Assembly: GCA_964370205.1 (NCBI GenBank)
Contig: CAYJIK010000048.1
Span: forward strand, 1-14,649
Direction of reading: 5' to 3'
Origin: DAMCAP01 sp964370205
GTDB lineage: Bacteria; Bacillota; Clostridia; Oscillospirales; Ruminococcaceae
DNA length: 14,649 nt
Shown here: positions 1-7,229 of the stretch, in pieces
Layout: each line of letters begins with the position of its first letter
How positions within the stretch are numbered: the first letter of the stretch is position 1
Notes under the pieces: model-generated
The model's database searches: none
What the model was told of the DNA's origin: nothing
What the model saw: only the letters and a program-made list of their open reading frames with translations
Position numbers and translations under genes: made by a program

Positions 1-530
1 GCGTAATCACTGTTAATCATAATTTCAGCATAATTTGACATCTCAGCGTTCAAATCATTGTAAGCTTCTGTTAACTGCTCTGTCGTTGCATCTGCCAGAC
101 TTTCAAGCAAATTATAGTCAAAACTATTAGCGTACATCTTTATATCTTCAAACGTCATTCCATCAATCATTGCGCCGATAAGTTCTGCGTTGATTGCGGC
201 TTTTTCATGCAAATCAATAAGTGGTGCTCGCCAGTCGTTGTCTACCAGCGTTAACTGCTGTACCATTAGCAAGTTGTTTTTTCTTGCCGTGTGCACAAGA
301 AAGTTTGCTTTTTCAGCAACTGTTGTTACGGGTTTAGCGAGTTCTTCTTCTATAAACTCCATATTGTAACCTGTAACGCTCATATCAACATCTTCTATAG
401 CGCTATCTGCAATATACCTGACCACAAAAGGCGTCACAACCGAAAGTGCTAAAACAAAAACAGAAAAAAGCACTATTCCTTTTTTCTTAAACTGCTTTGT
501 AAGCTCATTTTTAACTAATATACTAAACAT
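1..530 (-). CDS. ABC transporter permease, N-terminal part (cut by window edge)
   Basis: The reading frame starts at ATG 530 and stays open to base 1 (about 176 codons), so the C-terminus lies outside the window. A GGGAG ribosome binding site sits just upstream. The start reads MFSILVKNELTKQFKKKG, a short basic cytoplasmic leader, followed by one hydrophobic segment (about residues 18-38, IVLFSVFVLALSVVTPFVV). A long soluble stretch rich in Asp, Glu, Ala and Asn follows, as in ABC-2-type permeases that have a large extracytoplasmic domain after the first helix. It begins 12 bp after the stop of the ATPase gene on the same strand, so the two are almost certainly co-transcribed and form one exporter. 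The substrate cannot be read from the sequence. Neighbouring two-component genes suggest export or detoxification of a membrane-active compound, which is inference. Confidence 0.8.
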   Translation of the reverse strand, partial: MFSILVKNELTKQFKKKGIVLFSVFVLALSVVTPFVVRYIADSAIEDVDMSVTGYNMEFIEEELAKPVTTVAEKANFLVHTARKNNLLMVQQLTLVDNDWRAPLIDLHEKAAINAELIGAMIDGMTFEDIKMYANSFDYNLLESLADATTEQLTEAYNDLNAEMSNYAEIMINSDY

Positions 531-542
531 CTTTTCTCCCCA

Positions 543-1268
543 CTATCTTATCTGATCTTTTGAACCGCTTGTTATCTTCAAGAACTTCTCTTCAAGTTCG
601 CCGCTTGCAAGCTCGTCACGGTTGCAGACCAACACAGTCCTGCCCTCGTCAATTATGCAGAATTTATTACACATCGCTTCCATCTCCCCAAGTATGTGGC
701 TGGAAACAAACACCCCGATCTTTTCAGTTTCCGCAAGCATCAGGATCATGTCACGAAGCTCTTTAATCCCCATGGGGTCGAGTCCGTTTGTCGGCTCGTC
801 GAGTATTAGAAGTTTTGGTTTATGAAGAAGTGCCTGTGCAATACCGAGGCGTTGTTTCATTCCGAGGGAGTACTTGCTCACCCTGTCCTTTATTCGGTTT
901 TCCAGTTTAACCAGCTTTACAACCTCCGCAATTCGCTCCTCTGTAACCCCTTTATGCATGTTTGCACACAGCTTTAGGTTGTCCAGTCCGCTAAGGTAGC
1001 CGTACATCTCGGGGTTTTCGATTACAGCTCCGATATACCCGAGAGCGGTCACTTTGTTCTTCTTCATGTCCACCCCCATGACAGTAATCTCACCACCGCT
1101 TATGCTGTAAAGCCCTGTCATCATTTTGATAAGGGTGGTTTTCCCTGCGCCGTTTGGGCCTAAAAAGCCAAGCACGTCCCCTTCGTCTACCGAGACGGAT
1201 ATATCTTCAATTATTGTTTTATTTCCGATTGTCTTTGTAGCGTTTTTCACTGACAATACATTTTGCAT
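543..1268 (-). CDS. ABC transporter ATP-binding protein (BcrA/antibiotic-export type)
   Basis: A 241-residue nucleotide-binding subunit that would power the adjacent permease. Visible motifs in order are Walker A GPNGAGKT (about 38-45), the Q-loop region around VIENPEMYG, signature YSLGMKQRLGIAQ (about 133-145), Walker B LLILDEPTNGLDP (about 154-166) and switch histidine SSHIL (about 189-193). Length and the SLGMKQRLGIA signature match the BcrA/lantibiotic-immunity ATPase subgroup. ATG 1268 is preceded by AAGGAGAAAGG at good spacing. The permease gene starts 12 bp after its stop. Upstream lies a promoter with four tandem 11-bp motifs that are also found before the TCS1 operon, so regulation by the neighbouring two-component system is likely. 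The family call is firm; the substrate is unknown. Confidence 0.95.
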   Translation of the reverse strand: MQNVLSVKNATKTIGNKTIIEDISVSVDEGDVLGFLGPNGAGKTTLIKMMTGLYSISGGEITVMGVDMKKNKVTALGYIGAVIENPEMYGYLSGLDNLKLCANMHKGVTEERIAEVVKLVKLENRIKDRVSKYSLGMKQRLGIAQALLHKPKLLILDEPTNGLDPMGIKELRDMILMLAETEKIGVFVSSHILGEMEAMCNKFCIIDEGRTVLVCNRDELASGELEEKFLKITSGSKDQIR

Positions 1269-1340
1269 GTTAACACCTTTCTCCTTCGATACTCCGTCTG
1301 CAGGACGGGTTTTGTTTATTATCTATTTTGTTATGTTTAT

Positions 1341-1420
1341 ATGATACTATTCAAAATTAAAAATCCTTTTAGGGTTCCCGAAAGAAACTTAAAAGGATTT
1401 TGAAAGAAAGTTGAAAGAAA
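1341..1420 (-). promoter_or_regulatory. Putative TCS1-controlled promoter of the ABC transporter operon
   Basis: Read on the minus strand, four 11-bp units lie end to end: TTTCTTTCAAC (1420-1410), TTTCTTTCAAA (1409-1399), a degenerate ATCCTTTTAAG (1398-1388) and TTTCTTTCGGG (1387-1377). A -10-like TATCAT is at 1346-1341. No good -35 hexamer is present, which fits an activator-dependent promoter. The last unit starts 41 bp upstream of the -10, exactly as in the promoter of the TCS1 operon. Tandem 11-bp half-sites are typical of OmpR/PhoB-family regulators. Assignment to the TCS1 regulator is inference. Confidence 0.65.
1361..1400 (-). terminator. Inverted repeat after the TCS1 kinase gene, possible terminator
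   Basis: Perfect 10-bp arms AAATCCTTTT (1361-1370) and AAAAGGATTT (1391-1400) flank a 20-nt loop holding a small GGG-AA-CCC core. On the minus strand the second arm runs into TTTTTAATTTT, so it could end the regulator-kinase transcript. It overlaps the operator units of the ABC promoter, so it may alternatively be part of that regulatory site. The stem is AT-rich and the loop long, so terminator strength is doubtful. Confidence 0.4.
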
Positions 1421-2719
1421 TCATGCTTTTGGAAGTTTTACCACTGCGGTAAAGATATTCTTATCATAAGAAAGATTAAGCGAGCCGTTCATAATCTTCA
1501 AAAGTTCAGACACAATAGACAGCCCCAGCCCCGAAGCCCCGTTTGCTCTGTCTTCGTTTGCGGTATATAGGCGGTTTTGCAGTAGGTCTATCTTCCCGGA
1601 TAGATTATCGTCGGTACTGTTTTGGACAGCGATCAAAATATCCCCATCTCCCTCTTTAACCGAGACCTCTATAGGCTCACCTTGCACACCGTATTTATCT
1701 GCGTTGCTGATTAAATTGTCAATAACACGGTGGAATTTTTCAGGGTCAATGCTTGCTTTTAACTCTTTGATTTCGCTACTAAAAACAATATCTTCAATTC
1801 GCATCTCAACTATCTGTTTTAGCATCAAGTTTACATCAATAGCTTGCATATTTACCGGCATATCACCACTAATCAGCTTGCTGTATAAGAACAGGTCTGC
1901 GATAAGTTTTTCAAGGCGGTTTCCGTTCTCTTTTGCAATGTCCGCATACGTATATAGCTCATCTTCTTTAGGCAACTTGCTCTTTATAACGTCTATATAA
2001 CCTATCATTGACGTCAGTGGCGTTTTTAAGTCATGCGACATATTTGTAATAAGCAGCCGCTGATTTATCTCGTCTTGACGCTCTCTTTGCCTGCTGTCAT
2101 AGATGGACTCCCCCATGCTGTTGATGTCCATTGCAAGGCGTGCAAGCTCGTTTCTTCCTTTGATGGGTATTTTGTATAGGATGTCTTGGGTTGCTATTAG
2201 CTTGATACCACTTTCAATTTCTTTTATATAAAGAATTTCTTTAACCATGAAATTAGTGACTAAAACCAAAAAGCATATCACACCCATTACAGCAGATACA
2301 ATATAGTAGACATCTCCCTGCACTTCTAACCCGTACACGTTGATATACATTGTCCCCGACGTGTCCGCAAACTCCACATCATATCCAAACACACTCTCTT
2401 GGCTCAGCCCGTCAACCACAGACTGTGTCAAATGCTCTTTTTTAATAAACATCACTTGATAGGTGGGGAGCTGATCGAAGTTTATATTGTCTGCCTGCGA
2501 AAACGTCATGTTCCCCATGGCAATCCGCTCAAGTATACCTTCTGCAATGGCGTCGCTTTCTAGGCGGATTTTGTCTTGGCTTTGGGTGTTTTTATAATCG
2601 ATGTAGGTTTGTGAAAGTGTCGCAAGCAGTGCGAAAAACAGTAAACTGACGAGCACCGAAATAATTATCTTTATTAAGAATGACACATAGAGCGAAGACG
2701 CAATTTTCTTAATCCACAC
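1421..2719 (-). CDS. Sensor histidine kinase of TCS1 (VanS/BceS-like)
   Basis: Membrane sensor kinase that would phosphorylate the regulator encoded just upstream. Numbering from GTG 2728 (435 residues): TM helix about 16-37, an extracytoplasmic sensor of about 100 residues, TM helix about 141-163, HAMP-like linker to about 215, H-box NMSHDLKTPLTS with phospho-acceptor His232, N-box VIDNLISNADKYG (about 335-347) and G2 box GASGLGLSIV (about 397-406). The usual DxGxG G1 box is not seen; VQNSTDD stands in its place, a variation I believe occurs in related clostridial kinases. The start is chosen at GTG 2719 because GGGGGAG lies 8 nt upstream of it; GTG 2728 is in frame but abuts that site. This gives an 11-bp overlap with the regulator stop, consistent with translational coupling. 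The signal sensed is unknown. Confidence 0.93.
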   Translation of the reverse strand: MWIKKIASSLYVSFLIKIIISVLVSLLFFALLATLSQTYIDYKNTQSQDKIRLESDAIAEGILERIAMGNMTFSQADNINFDQLPTYQVMFIKKEHLTQSVVDGLSQESVFGYDVEFADTSGTMYINVYGLEVQGDVYYIVSAVMGVICFLVLVTNFMVKEILYIKEIESGIKLIATQDILYKIPIKGRNELARLAMDINSMGESIYDSRQRERQDEINQRLLITNMSHDLKTPLTSMIGYIDVIKSKLPKEDELYTYADIAKENGNRLEKLIADLFLYSKLISGDMPVNMQAIDVNLMLKQIVEMRIEDIVFSSEIKELKASIDPEKFHRVIDNLISNADKYGVQGEPIEVSVKEGDGDILIAVQNSTDDNLSGKIDLLQNRLYTANEDRANGASGLGLSIVSELLKIMNGSLNLSYDKNIFTAVVKLPKA

Positions 2720-3389
2720 GATAACCACTCCCCCAAACCGTTTTTATGTACTGTGGTTTTGTTATGTCGTCTTCAATTTTATTTCTGAGATTTCTGATAT
2801 GTACCGACACAGTGCTTTCAGCGTTTAGTACGCTTTCTTCGCCCCACACCTTTGCGTAAATTTGCTCTAGGCTGAAAACTCTTTTCCTATTCATTAAAAG
2901 CAGCTCTAAAATCGCAAACTCCAGCTTTGTAAGCTTGATAACTTCATCATTTTTAACAACAGTTCGCCCGGCAAGATTTACAGTCAGATTACCGATAACA
3001 ATTTCGTCAGCAGATTGGTTGCCTCCTGTGTAAGTTCGGTATCTTCTAATGTTTGCTTTAACACGAGAAATAAGGTCAAGCGGGTTGAAAGGCTTTGTGA
3101 TATAGTCGTCAGCGCCGGAGGTAAAGCCGGTGTATTTGTCCATATCTTCGCCCTTGGCAGTTAAAAAGATAATGGGCGTATTATACTTCTTTCGAATTTC
3201 TACGCAAGTATCTATACCGTTCATTTTCGGCATCATCACATCGAGCAAAACAAGGTCAAATGTATCATCTATTTTTGATAGTGCATCTAAGCCGTTTTCC
3301 GCTTCAATTAGTTCATAATTTTCATTTGCTAAATATAGCTTTATAAGACCTCTTATGTCTTTTTCATCGTCAACAATTAATATTTTCAT
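2709..3389 (-). CDS. OmpR/PhoB-family response regulator of TCS1 (VanR-like)
   Basis: A 226-residue cytoplasmic transcription factor. The receiver domain (about 1-115) has the acidic pair D7/D8, phospho-acceptor D50 in LVLLDVMMPKMNG, T77 in FLTAKGE and K99 in DYITKPFNP. The winged-helix DNA-binding domain (about 128-226) is complete and ends with the canonical wing motif TVWGSGYRVD. ATG 3389 is preceded by GGAGG with 5-nt spacing. It is the first gene of the regulator-kinase operon and overlaps the kinase start. Its own promoter and the ABC operon promoter share tandem 11-bp motifs, so it probably activates both itself and the transporter. All key residues are present, so the protein should be functional. 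Confidence 0.95.
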   Translation of the reverse strand: MKILIVDDEKDIRGLIKLYLANENYELIEAENGLDALSKIDDTFDLVLLDVMMPKMNGIDTCVEIRKKYNTPIIFLTAKGEDMDKYTGFTSGADDYITKPFNPLDLISRVKANIRRYRTYTGGNQSADEIVIGNLTVNLAGRTVVKNDEVIKLTKLEFAILELLLMNRKRVFSLEQIYAKVWGEESVLNAESTVSVHIRNLRNKIEDDITKPQYIKTVWGSGYRVD

Positions 3390-3434
3390 AGTAGCCTCCG
3401 AAATTTCTATAGTTGCGCTGTGTTATATAATATA

Positions 3435-3492
3435 ATTATACTACATAAATCAAAAGTTTCCTTTAGAAAATAGAAAAGAAAGTTGAAAGAAA
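3435..3492 (-). promoter_or_regulatory. TCS1 operon promoter with two tandem 11-bp half-sites
   Basis: On the minus strand TTTCTTTCAAC (3492-3482) and TTTCTTTTCTA (3481-3471) are direct repeats with an 11-bp period. A consensus -10 TATAAT lies at 3440-3435, exactly 41 bp downstream of the start of the second half-site. A poor -35 is present (AAGGAA area). The predicted transcript starts near 3428 and carries a leader of about 40 nt. The matching arrangement before the ABC operon supports autoregulation, which is inference. Confidence 0.7.
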
Positions 3493-3515
3493 TGTAGATT
3501 GCAGAGCCATAAAGT

Positions 3516-4742
3516 GTGCTGAAAGATTGTAGAAGCAAGGTATACGCTGCCACGTTCACGGTTTACAGCTTGACTAGGTGTTTCGGCAGCCACTCTCACA
3601 GTTGTTTAATGGCTTTGAAGGGCGGTTCTTCCATGAAAAAGAACGGCTTCCTAGATAAAACTGTTGCATACCTTAAAGAGGCGGGGATGGAAGTCTCCGT
3701 TATCGATGGTATCGAGCCGGATCCTTCTGTTGAAACAGTTATGAAGGGGGCTGCAAAGATGCTGGAGTTTGAGCCGGATTGGATAGTAGCTATCGGCGGC
3801 GGCTCCCCCATCGACGCCGCAAAGGCGATGTGGATAAAGTACGAGTATCCTGACATCACATTTGAAGAGATGTGCAAAGTTTTTGGGCTACCGGGTCTGC
3901 GTAATAAGGCACAGTTTTGTGCGATACCCTCCACTTCGGGCACAGCTACAGAAGTTACAGCTTTCTCCATCATCACCGATTACGAGCAGGGTATCAAATT
4001 CCCAATAGCAGATTTTGAGATAACACCTGACATCGCAATTCTAGACTCCGAGATCGCTGAGACAATGCCTAAAAAGCTAACAGCTCACACAGGTATGGAT
4101 GCGATAACACATGCGATTGAGTCCTACGTTTCTACCGCTCGCAGTGACTTCACCGCTCCACTTTCACTGTATTCCGCTAAGATGATAAAGGAAAACCTAC
4201 TGGAATCCTACGCAGGTGACCCTGCTAAGCGTGACATCATTCACAACGCTCAGTGTATGGCGGGTATGGCGTTTTCTAACGGTCTGCTTGGTATTGTCCA
4301 CTCAATGGCGCACAAAACAGGTGCGGCTTTCGAGAAACTGGGCGCACACATAATCCACGGTGCCGCAAACGCTATGTATCTTCCTAAAGTAATCGCTTAC
4401 AACGCTAAAAACGAGCAAGCGAAAATCGCTTACGGCGAAATAGCGGACGCACTCGGACTGGGCGGAAGCAATGACGATGAGAAGGTTACCGCACTTATAA
4501 CATACCTTCGCAAGATGAACGATGAACTCAGCATACCACAGTGCATCAAGCATTACGGTGCAGACAGCTATTACGCTGAACAGGGCTTTGTGCCGGAAGA
4601 TGTCTTCCTTTCAAAGGTTTCTGAAATAGCAAAGCACTCGCTTGGCGACGCTTGCACACTTTCAAACCCACGAGTACCTACACAAGAAGAGATGGAACAG
4701 CTCCTCAAGTGCTGCTACTACGATCTGGAAGTAAACTTCTAA
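3516..4742 (+). CDS. Iron-containing alcohol dehydrogenase with degenerate N-terminus
   Basis: From about residue 36 onward the protein matches type III (Fe-dependent) NAD(P)-alcohol dehydrogenases, which interconvert alcohols and aldehydes. The cofactor motif GGGSPIDAAKA is at 94-104. The four metal ligands expected for the family are visible: D195 and H199 in MDAITHAIE, H262 in GIVHSMAHKTG and H281 in HIIHG. The C-terminus (DACTLSNPR ... CCYYDLEVNF) is normal. The first about 35 residues are abnormal. ATFTVYSLTRCFGS ... ALKG resembles the usual 'ARFTLPRDIYYG...LKG' start, but no ATG precedes it with a ribosome site, and the strand that normally follows (KKAxIVTGG) is missing, leaving only ALKGGSSM. 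ATG 3633 is the nearest plausible internal start. No plus-strand promoter is evident. It is probably a recently decaying or N-truncated gene; enzymatic function is doubtful. Confidence 0.8.
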   Translation: MLKDCRSKVYAATFTVYSLTRCFGSHSHSCLMALKGGSSMKKNGFLDKTVAYLKEAGMEVSVIDGIEPDPSVETVMKGAAKMLEFEPDWIVAIGGGSPIDAAKAMWIKYEYPDITFEEMCKVFGLPGLRNKAQFCAIPSTSGTATEVTAFSIITDYEQGIKFPIADFEITPDIAILDSEIAETMPKKLTAHTGMDAITHAIESYVSTARSDFTAPLSLYSAKMIKENLLESYAGDPAKRDIIHNAQCMAGMAFSNGLLGIVHSMAHKTGAAFEKLGAHIIHGAANAMYLPKVIAYNAKNEQAKIAYGEIADALGLGGSNDDEKVTALITYLRKMNDELSIPQCIKHYGADSYYAEQGFVPEDVFLSKVSEIAKHSLGDACTLSNPRVPTQEEMEQLLKCCYYDLEVNF

Positions 4743-4763
4743 CATAAGTTAACATTAACCTTT

Positions 4764-4805
4764 AAGCCGTGCCTCGCTTTTGCGTTGCACGGCTTTGCTT
4801 TTTGT
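4764..4805 (+). terminator. Intrinsic terminator after the alcohol dehydrogenase
   Basis: Nine-base arms AAGCCGTGC (4764-4772) and GCACGGCTT (4787-4795) form a GC-rich hairpin followed by TGCTTTTTG. It lies 22 bp after the ADH stop and is oriented for the plus strand. Confidence 0.8.
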
Positions 4806-4811
4806 ACAAAC

Positions 4812-4850
4812 GAAAAACGCCAAAGTACGCATGGTGCGTCTTTGGCGTTT
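4812..4850 (-). terminator. Intrinsic terminator after the DEAD-box helicase
   Basis: Eleven-base arms AAACGCCAAAG (4815-4825) and CTTTGGCGTTT (4840-4850), with an inner ACGCA/TGCGT extension, form a long near-perfect stem. On the minus strand the hairpin runs into TTTTTCG. It lies 17 bp after the helicase stop and converges with the ADH terminator. Confidence 0.85.
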
Positions 4851-4866
4851 AATAATTAGCGCTATA

Positions 4867-6606
4867 CTAGTCACGATGTGCATTATCGGGACGCTTTTCC
4901 CTTCCCTTGTTCGAGCGACGTCTCGGGTGGCGGTCACCACGGGAGGAGCGGCGTGAGGGCTTGTCCTTTTTAGGCTCTTCCGAGGAACCGGTCACCTGTA
5001 TACGCTTTCCGCATATCTTTGTTTGATTCATTATCTCCAAAACTATGGGCGAGTACTCGGTGGCTATGGACACATACGAATGGCTCTCTTCAATCTTGAT
5101 TTTGCCGATATACTTCGACGAAATGCCACAGTACTCTGTAATTGCGCCCACTAGATGGTTAGGGCTACACTTGTTATAGTGGCCGATGTCAAACAACAGC
5201 ACGTCAAAACCCGATTCCTTCATAGTTTTTTTGTGACCGACAGATTGGACAGGTTGTGCCACTATTTCTTGTCGCTTCTTAATCTTCGTCGCAGGGATAT
5301 CCTCAATCTGTAGCTCACTCGCTCGGAAGGACAGGTTCATTAGCGCAGCTGCCAGCGCCACAGGGTCAACACCCTCTTTGAGCAGTTGCTTCATCATCAT
5401 ACTGCACTGCTCGCTCGGCTCTCGCTCAAGTTCAAGCCGTACCTTTTCGATGTTTCGCACTTGTTGCTGTTTTAAAATGCTTTCCCTTGTGGGGATTTTC
5501 ATTTCTTCAATGGTGGACTGTGTTTTCTTTGCAAGAGTCCTTATCGCATTTAACTGCAGGTTTCCACAGCATAAAGTTATAGCTGTTCCTGTGCGCCCTG
5601 CACGGCCTGTACGTCCGATACGGTGGACGTAATACTCTGCAATCTGTGGTAGGTCATAGTTAAACACATAGTCTATATCCCTGACGTCTATACCACGTGC
5701 AGCTACGTCGGTTGCAACGAGAATCTCGGTGTTGCCGCCCTTGAAAGCCGCCATTACAGTACTGCGCTGGCTTTGTTTCATGTCACCATGCAGACCCTGC
5801 GCCAAAAAGCCTTCATCGCACAAACTTTGTGTGAGTTCGTCCACCATGCTTTTTGTGTTGGTAAATATGATAGAGCGCTTTGGCTGTAGCTCATGCAGTA
5901 GTAACGTGAGCGCTCTGTTTTTGTATTGTTTGGGGACATCTACGTACTTTTGCTTGATTTCGCTCAAAACTGTCTTGTTCTGCGTGACATTTATCTGCAC
6001 AGGGTCCTTCTGGAACTGCCTTGCTATTTCCAGAATCCCCTTTGGTATCGTTGCGGAAAACAGTACTGTCTGACGTGTTTCAGCGGCGTCGGTGAGTATT
6101 GTCTCAACGTCCTCTTTAAAGCCCATGTTCAGCATCTCGTCTGCTTCATCCAGCACAATCATCTCAAGATTGTGTAGCTTAATACTGCCTCGGTCTATGT
6201 GGTCCATAATACGACCGGGGGTACCGATAACAATATTCGCCTTGCGCAGTGCACGAAATTGAGCGCGGTAATCGGACCCGCCGAAGATGTTTGCTGTGTA
6301 AATATGCGGCATGTGAACCGCAAGCTTCGAAACTTCATCTGCACACTGCTGTGCAAGCTCTCTCGTGGGTGAGAGTATCAACACCTGAATGGCACTGTTA
6401 TCGGGATCGATGCGCTCAAGTGCGGGTATGGCAAAGGCTAGGGTTTTTCCGGTGCCTGTCTGGGACTGCGCCAGTATGTCTACACCGGAACGGGTGAGCG
6501 GTATGGCTTTCGCTTGTATTTCCGTTGCCTCGTCAAAACCTCGCTCGTCAATGGCTTTTTGTATGCTGGGATGTAGCGACAAATCGCTGAATCTAGTTGT
6601 ACTCAT
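4867..6606 (-). CDS. DEAD-box ATP-dependent RNA helicase with DbpA-type RNA-binding domain
   Basis: A 579-residue RNA helicase that remodels structured RNA or RNPs, typically in ribosome assembly, RNA decay or cold adaptation. RecA-like domain 1 shows the Q motif region FSDLSLHPSIQKAI (6-19), motif I AQSQTGTGKT (46-55), PTRELAQQ (80-87), TPGR (129-132), DEAD (153-156) and SAT (184-186). Domain 2 shows IIFTNTK (246-252), VATDVAARGID (297-307) and HRIGRTGRAGRTG (328-340). Residues about 467-538 (FDVLLFDIG ... ICGKRIQV) match the DbpA RNA-binding fold, and the last 40 residues are a basic Arg/Ser/Lys tail. The order resembles DeaD/CshA/DbpA proteins; the exact orthologue is not certain. ATG 6606 is preceded by AAAGGA at a rather long spacing of 13 nt. 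A leader of about 200 nt with an attenuator-like structure precedes it. Confidence 0.96.
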   Translation of the reverse strand: MSTTRFSDLSLHPSIQKAIDERGFDEATEIQAKAIPLTRSGVDILAQSQTGTGKTLAFAIPALERIDPDNSAIQVLILSPTRELAQQCADEVSKLAVHMPHIYTANIFGGSDYRAQFRALRKANIVIGTPGRIMDHIDRGSIKLHNLEMIVLDEADEMLNMGFKEDVETILTDAAETRQTVLFSATIPKGILEIARQFQKDPVQINVTQNKTVLSEIKQKYVDVPKQYKNRALTLLLHELQPKRSIIFTNTKSMVDELTQSLCDEGFLAQGLHGDMKQSQRSTVMAAFKGGNTEILVATDVAARGIDVRDIDYVFNYDLPQIAEYYVHRIGRTGRAGRTGTAITLCCGNLQLNAIRTLAKKTQSTIEEMKIPTRESILKQQQVRNIEKVRLELEREPSEQCSMMMKQLLKEGVDPVALAAALMNLSFRASELQIEDIPATKIKKRQEIVAQPVQSVGHKKTMKESGFDVLLFDIGHYNKCSPNHLVGAITEYCGISSKYIGKIKIEESHSYVSIATEYSPIVLEIMNQTKICGKRIQVTGSSEEPKKDKPSRRSSRGDRHPRRRSNKGREKRPDNAHRD

Positions 6607-6707
6607 TAAAAATGCTTATTCCTTTCTTCTGGTTTTGTGTGTCTTTTGTCACATATGGTTTTTAATATCACAAAAACCGAGACCATGTCCAAGAACACAA
6701 AACTCCC

Positions 6708-6730
6708 GTTTGAAAATTAAATTTTCAAAC
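6708..6730. repeat. Perfect 11-bp inverted repeat in the helicase leader
   Basis: Arms GTTTGAAAATT (6708-6718) and AATTTTCAAAC (6720-6730) are separated by one base. It could be an operator palindrome or an RNA hairpin in the leader. It lies between the attenuator-like hairpins and the helicase start and also contains the stop of the candidate leader peptide. Confidence 0.5.
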
Positions 6731-6770
6731 TAACTCCTCTTGTTTTACATAAAAAAACAAGATGCCTCAT
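6717..6770 (-). CDS. Candidate 17-residue leader peptide upstream of the helicase
   Basis: On the minus strand ATG 6770 follows AAAGGGA with about 9-nt spacing and opens MRHLVFLCKTRGVSLKI, ending at TAA 6719-6717. The start codon lies inside the loop of a terminator hairpin, and the following codons cover both its 3' arm and the competing antiterminator arm. A ribosome pausing here could choose between the two structures. An adjacent ATG-TGA mini-ORF begins 5 bases earlier. No homology is claimed; the call depends on position and the ribosome site only. Confidence 0.4.
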   Translation of the reverse strand: MRHLVFLCKTRGVSLKI

Positions 6771-6780
6771 CACATCTTGT
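6739..6780 (-). promoter_or_regulatory. Attenuator-like terminator/antiterminator pair in the helicase leader
   Basis: On the minus strand arm 1 ACAAGATG (6780-6773) pairs with arm 2 CATCTTGT (6764-6757) and is followed directly by six more T residues, a good intrinsic terminator. Arm 2 plus its T-run (CTTGTTTT, 6761-6754) pairs equally well with arm 3 AAAACAAG (6746-6739). The two hairpins share bases and are mutually exclusive, the classic form of transcription attenuation. Confidence 0.6.
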
Positions 6781-6808
6781 CCCTTTGAAAGATATTCGGT
6801 TAAAGATG

Positions 6809-6837
6809 AGTATAACACACAAGTCAAAGGAATACAA
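6809..6837 (-). promoter_or_regulatory. Putative sigma-A promoter of the helicase leader
   Basis: Minus-strand -35 TTGTAT (6837-6832), 17-bp spacer and -10 TATACT (6814-6809). The predicted start is near 6802, giving a leader of about 195 nt before the helicase ATG and placing the attenuator-like hairpins inside the transcript. Confidence 0.55.
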
Positions 6838-6880
6838 GCTATATTTCTTGAAAAACAATAAAGTTTTTGTAAGACCGAAG

Positions 6881-7222
6881 TTATGTAGACCCCCCTAAAA
6901 ATATAGCGAGAAAAGAGAAACGTCCCACCTCCATGAACAGATTGCAAAGTCGGGGGAGTAGGTACAGTCCATTGAAGTGGACGGGGGCTGTCCCGAAACA
7001 AATGAGAGTGTACCAAGTCGCCTCCACTATCAGTCGGTGGCGATTTTTAGCAGATTTTTGCCTAATCCGACGCAATTCACGGTGGCGAGACAGACCGTGC
7101 ACACAATAATCGACGAGCGTAAACGCCTGCACCGTTCGGAAATTCAGCAAGCAACCACTTACACCTCGGCAGGCTTTCCCATCGAGTTTTTGAAGGGGCG
7201 ATGCCCAATTGTAGCGCAATAT
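6881..7222. other. Structured, probably mobile-element-derived segment
   Basis: About 340 bp, seemingly more GC-rich than its flanks, that end where the truncated flavoprotein reading begins. Plus-strand structure includes an outer pair GGTACA (6961-6966)/TGTACC (7009-7014), an inner hairpin GTCCA/TGGAC (6967-6982), GGG..CCC (6983-6994) and an imperfect stem around 7018-7043 followed by TTTTT. Both strands contain long open frames (6977-7225 plus, 6881-7219 minus), but neither has a ribosome site nor a domain I recognise. It may be the end of an insertion sequence or a small structured RNA; I cannot decide between these. No transposase is present. Confidence 0.4.
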
Positions 7223-7229
7223 TAACAGA

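Noticed and set aside
6881..7225. Opposing long frames on both strands (82 to 112 codons)
   Set aside because: Neither has a ribosome site or a domain I recognise; the block is better described by its RNA/DNA structure.
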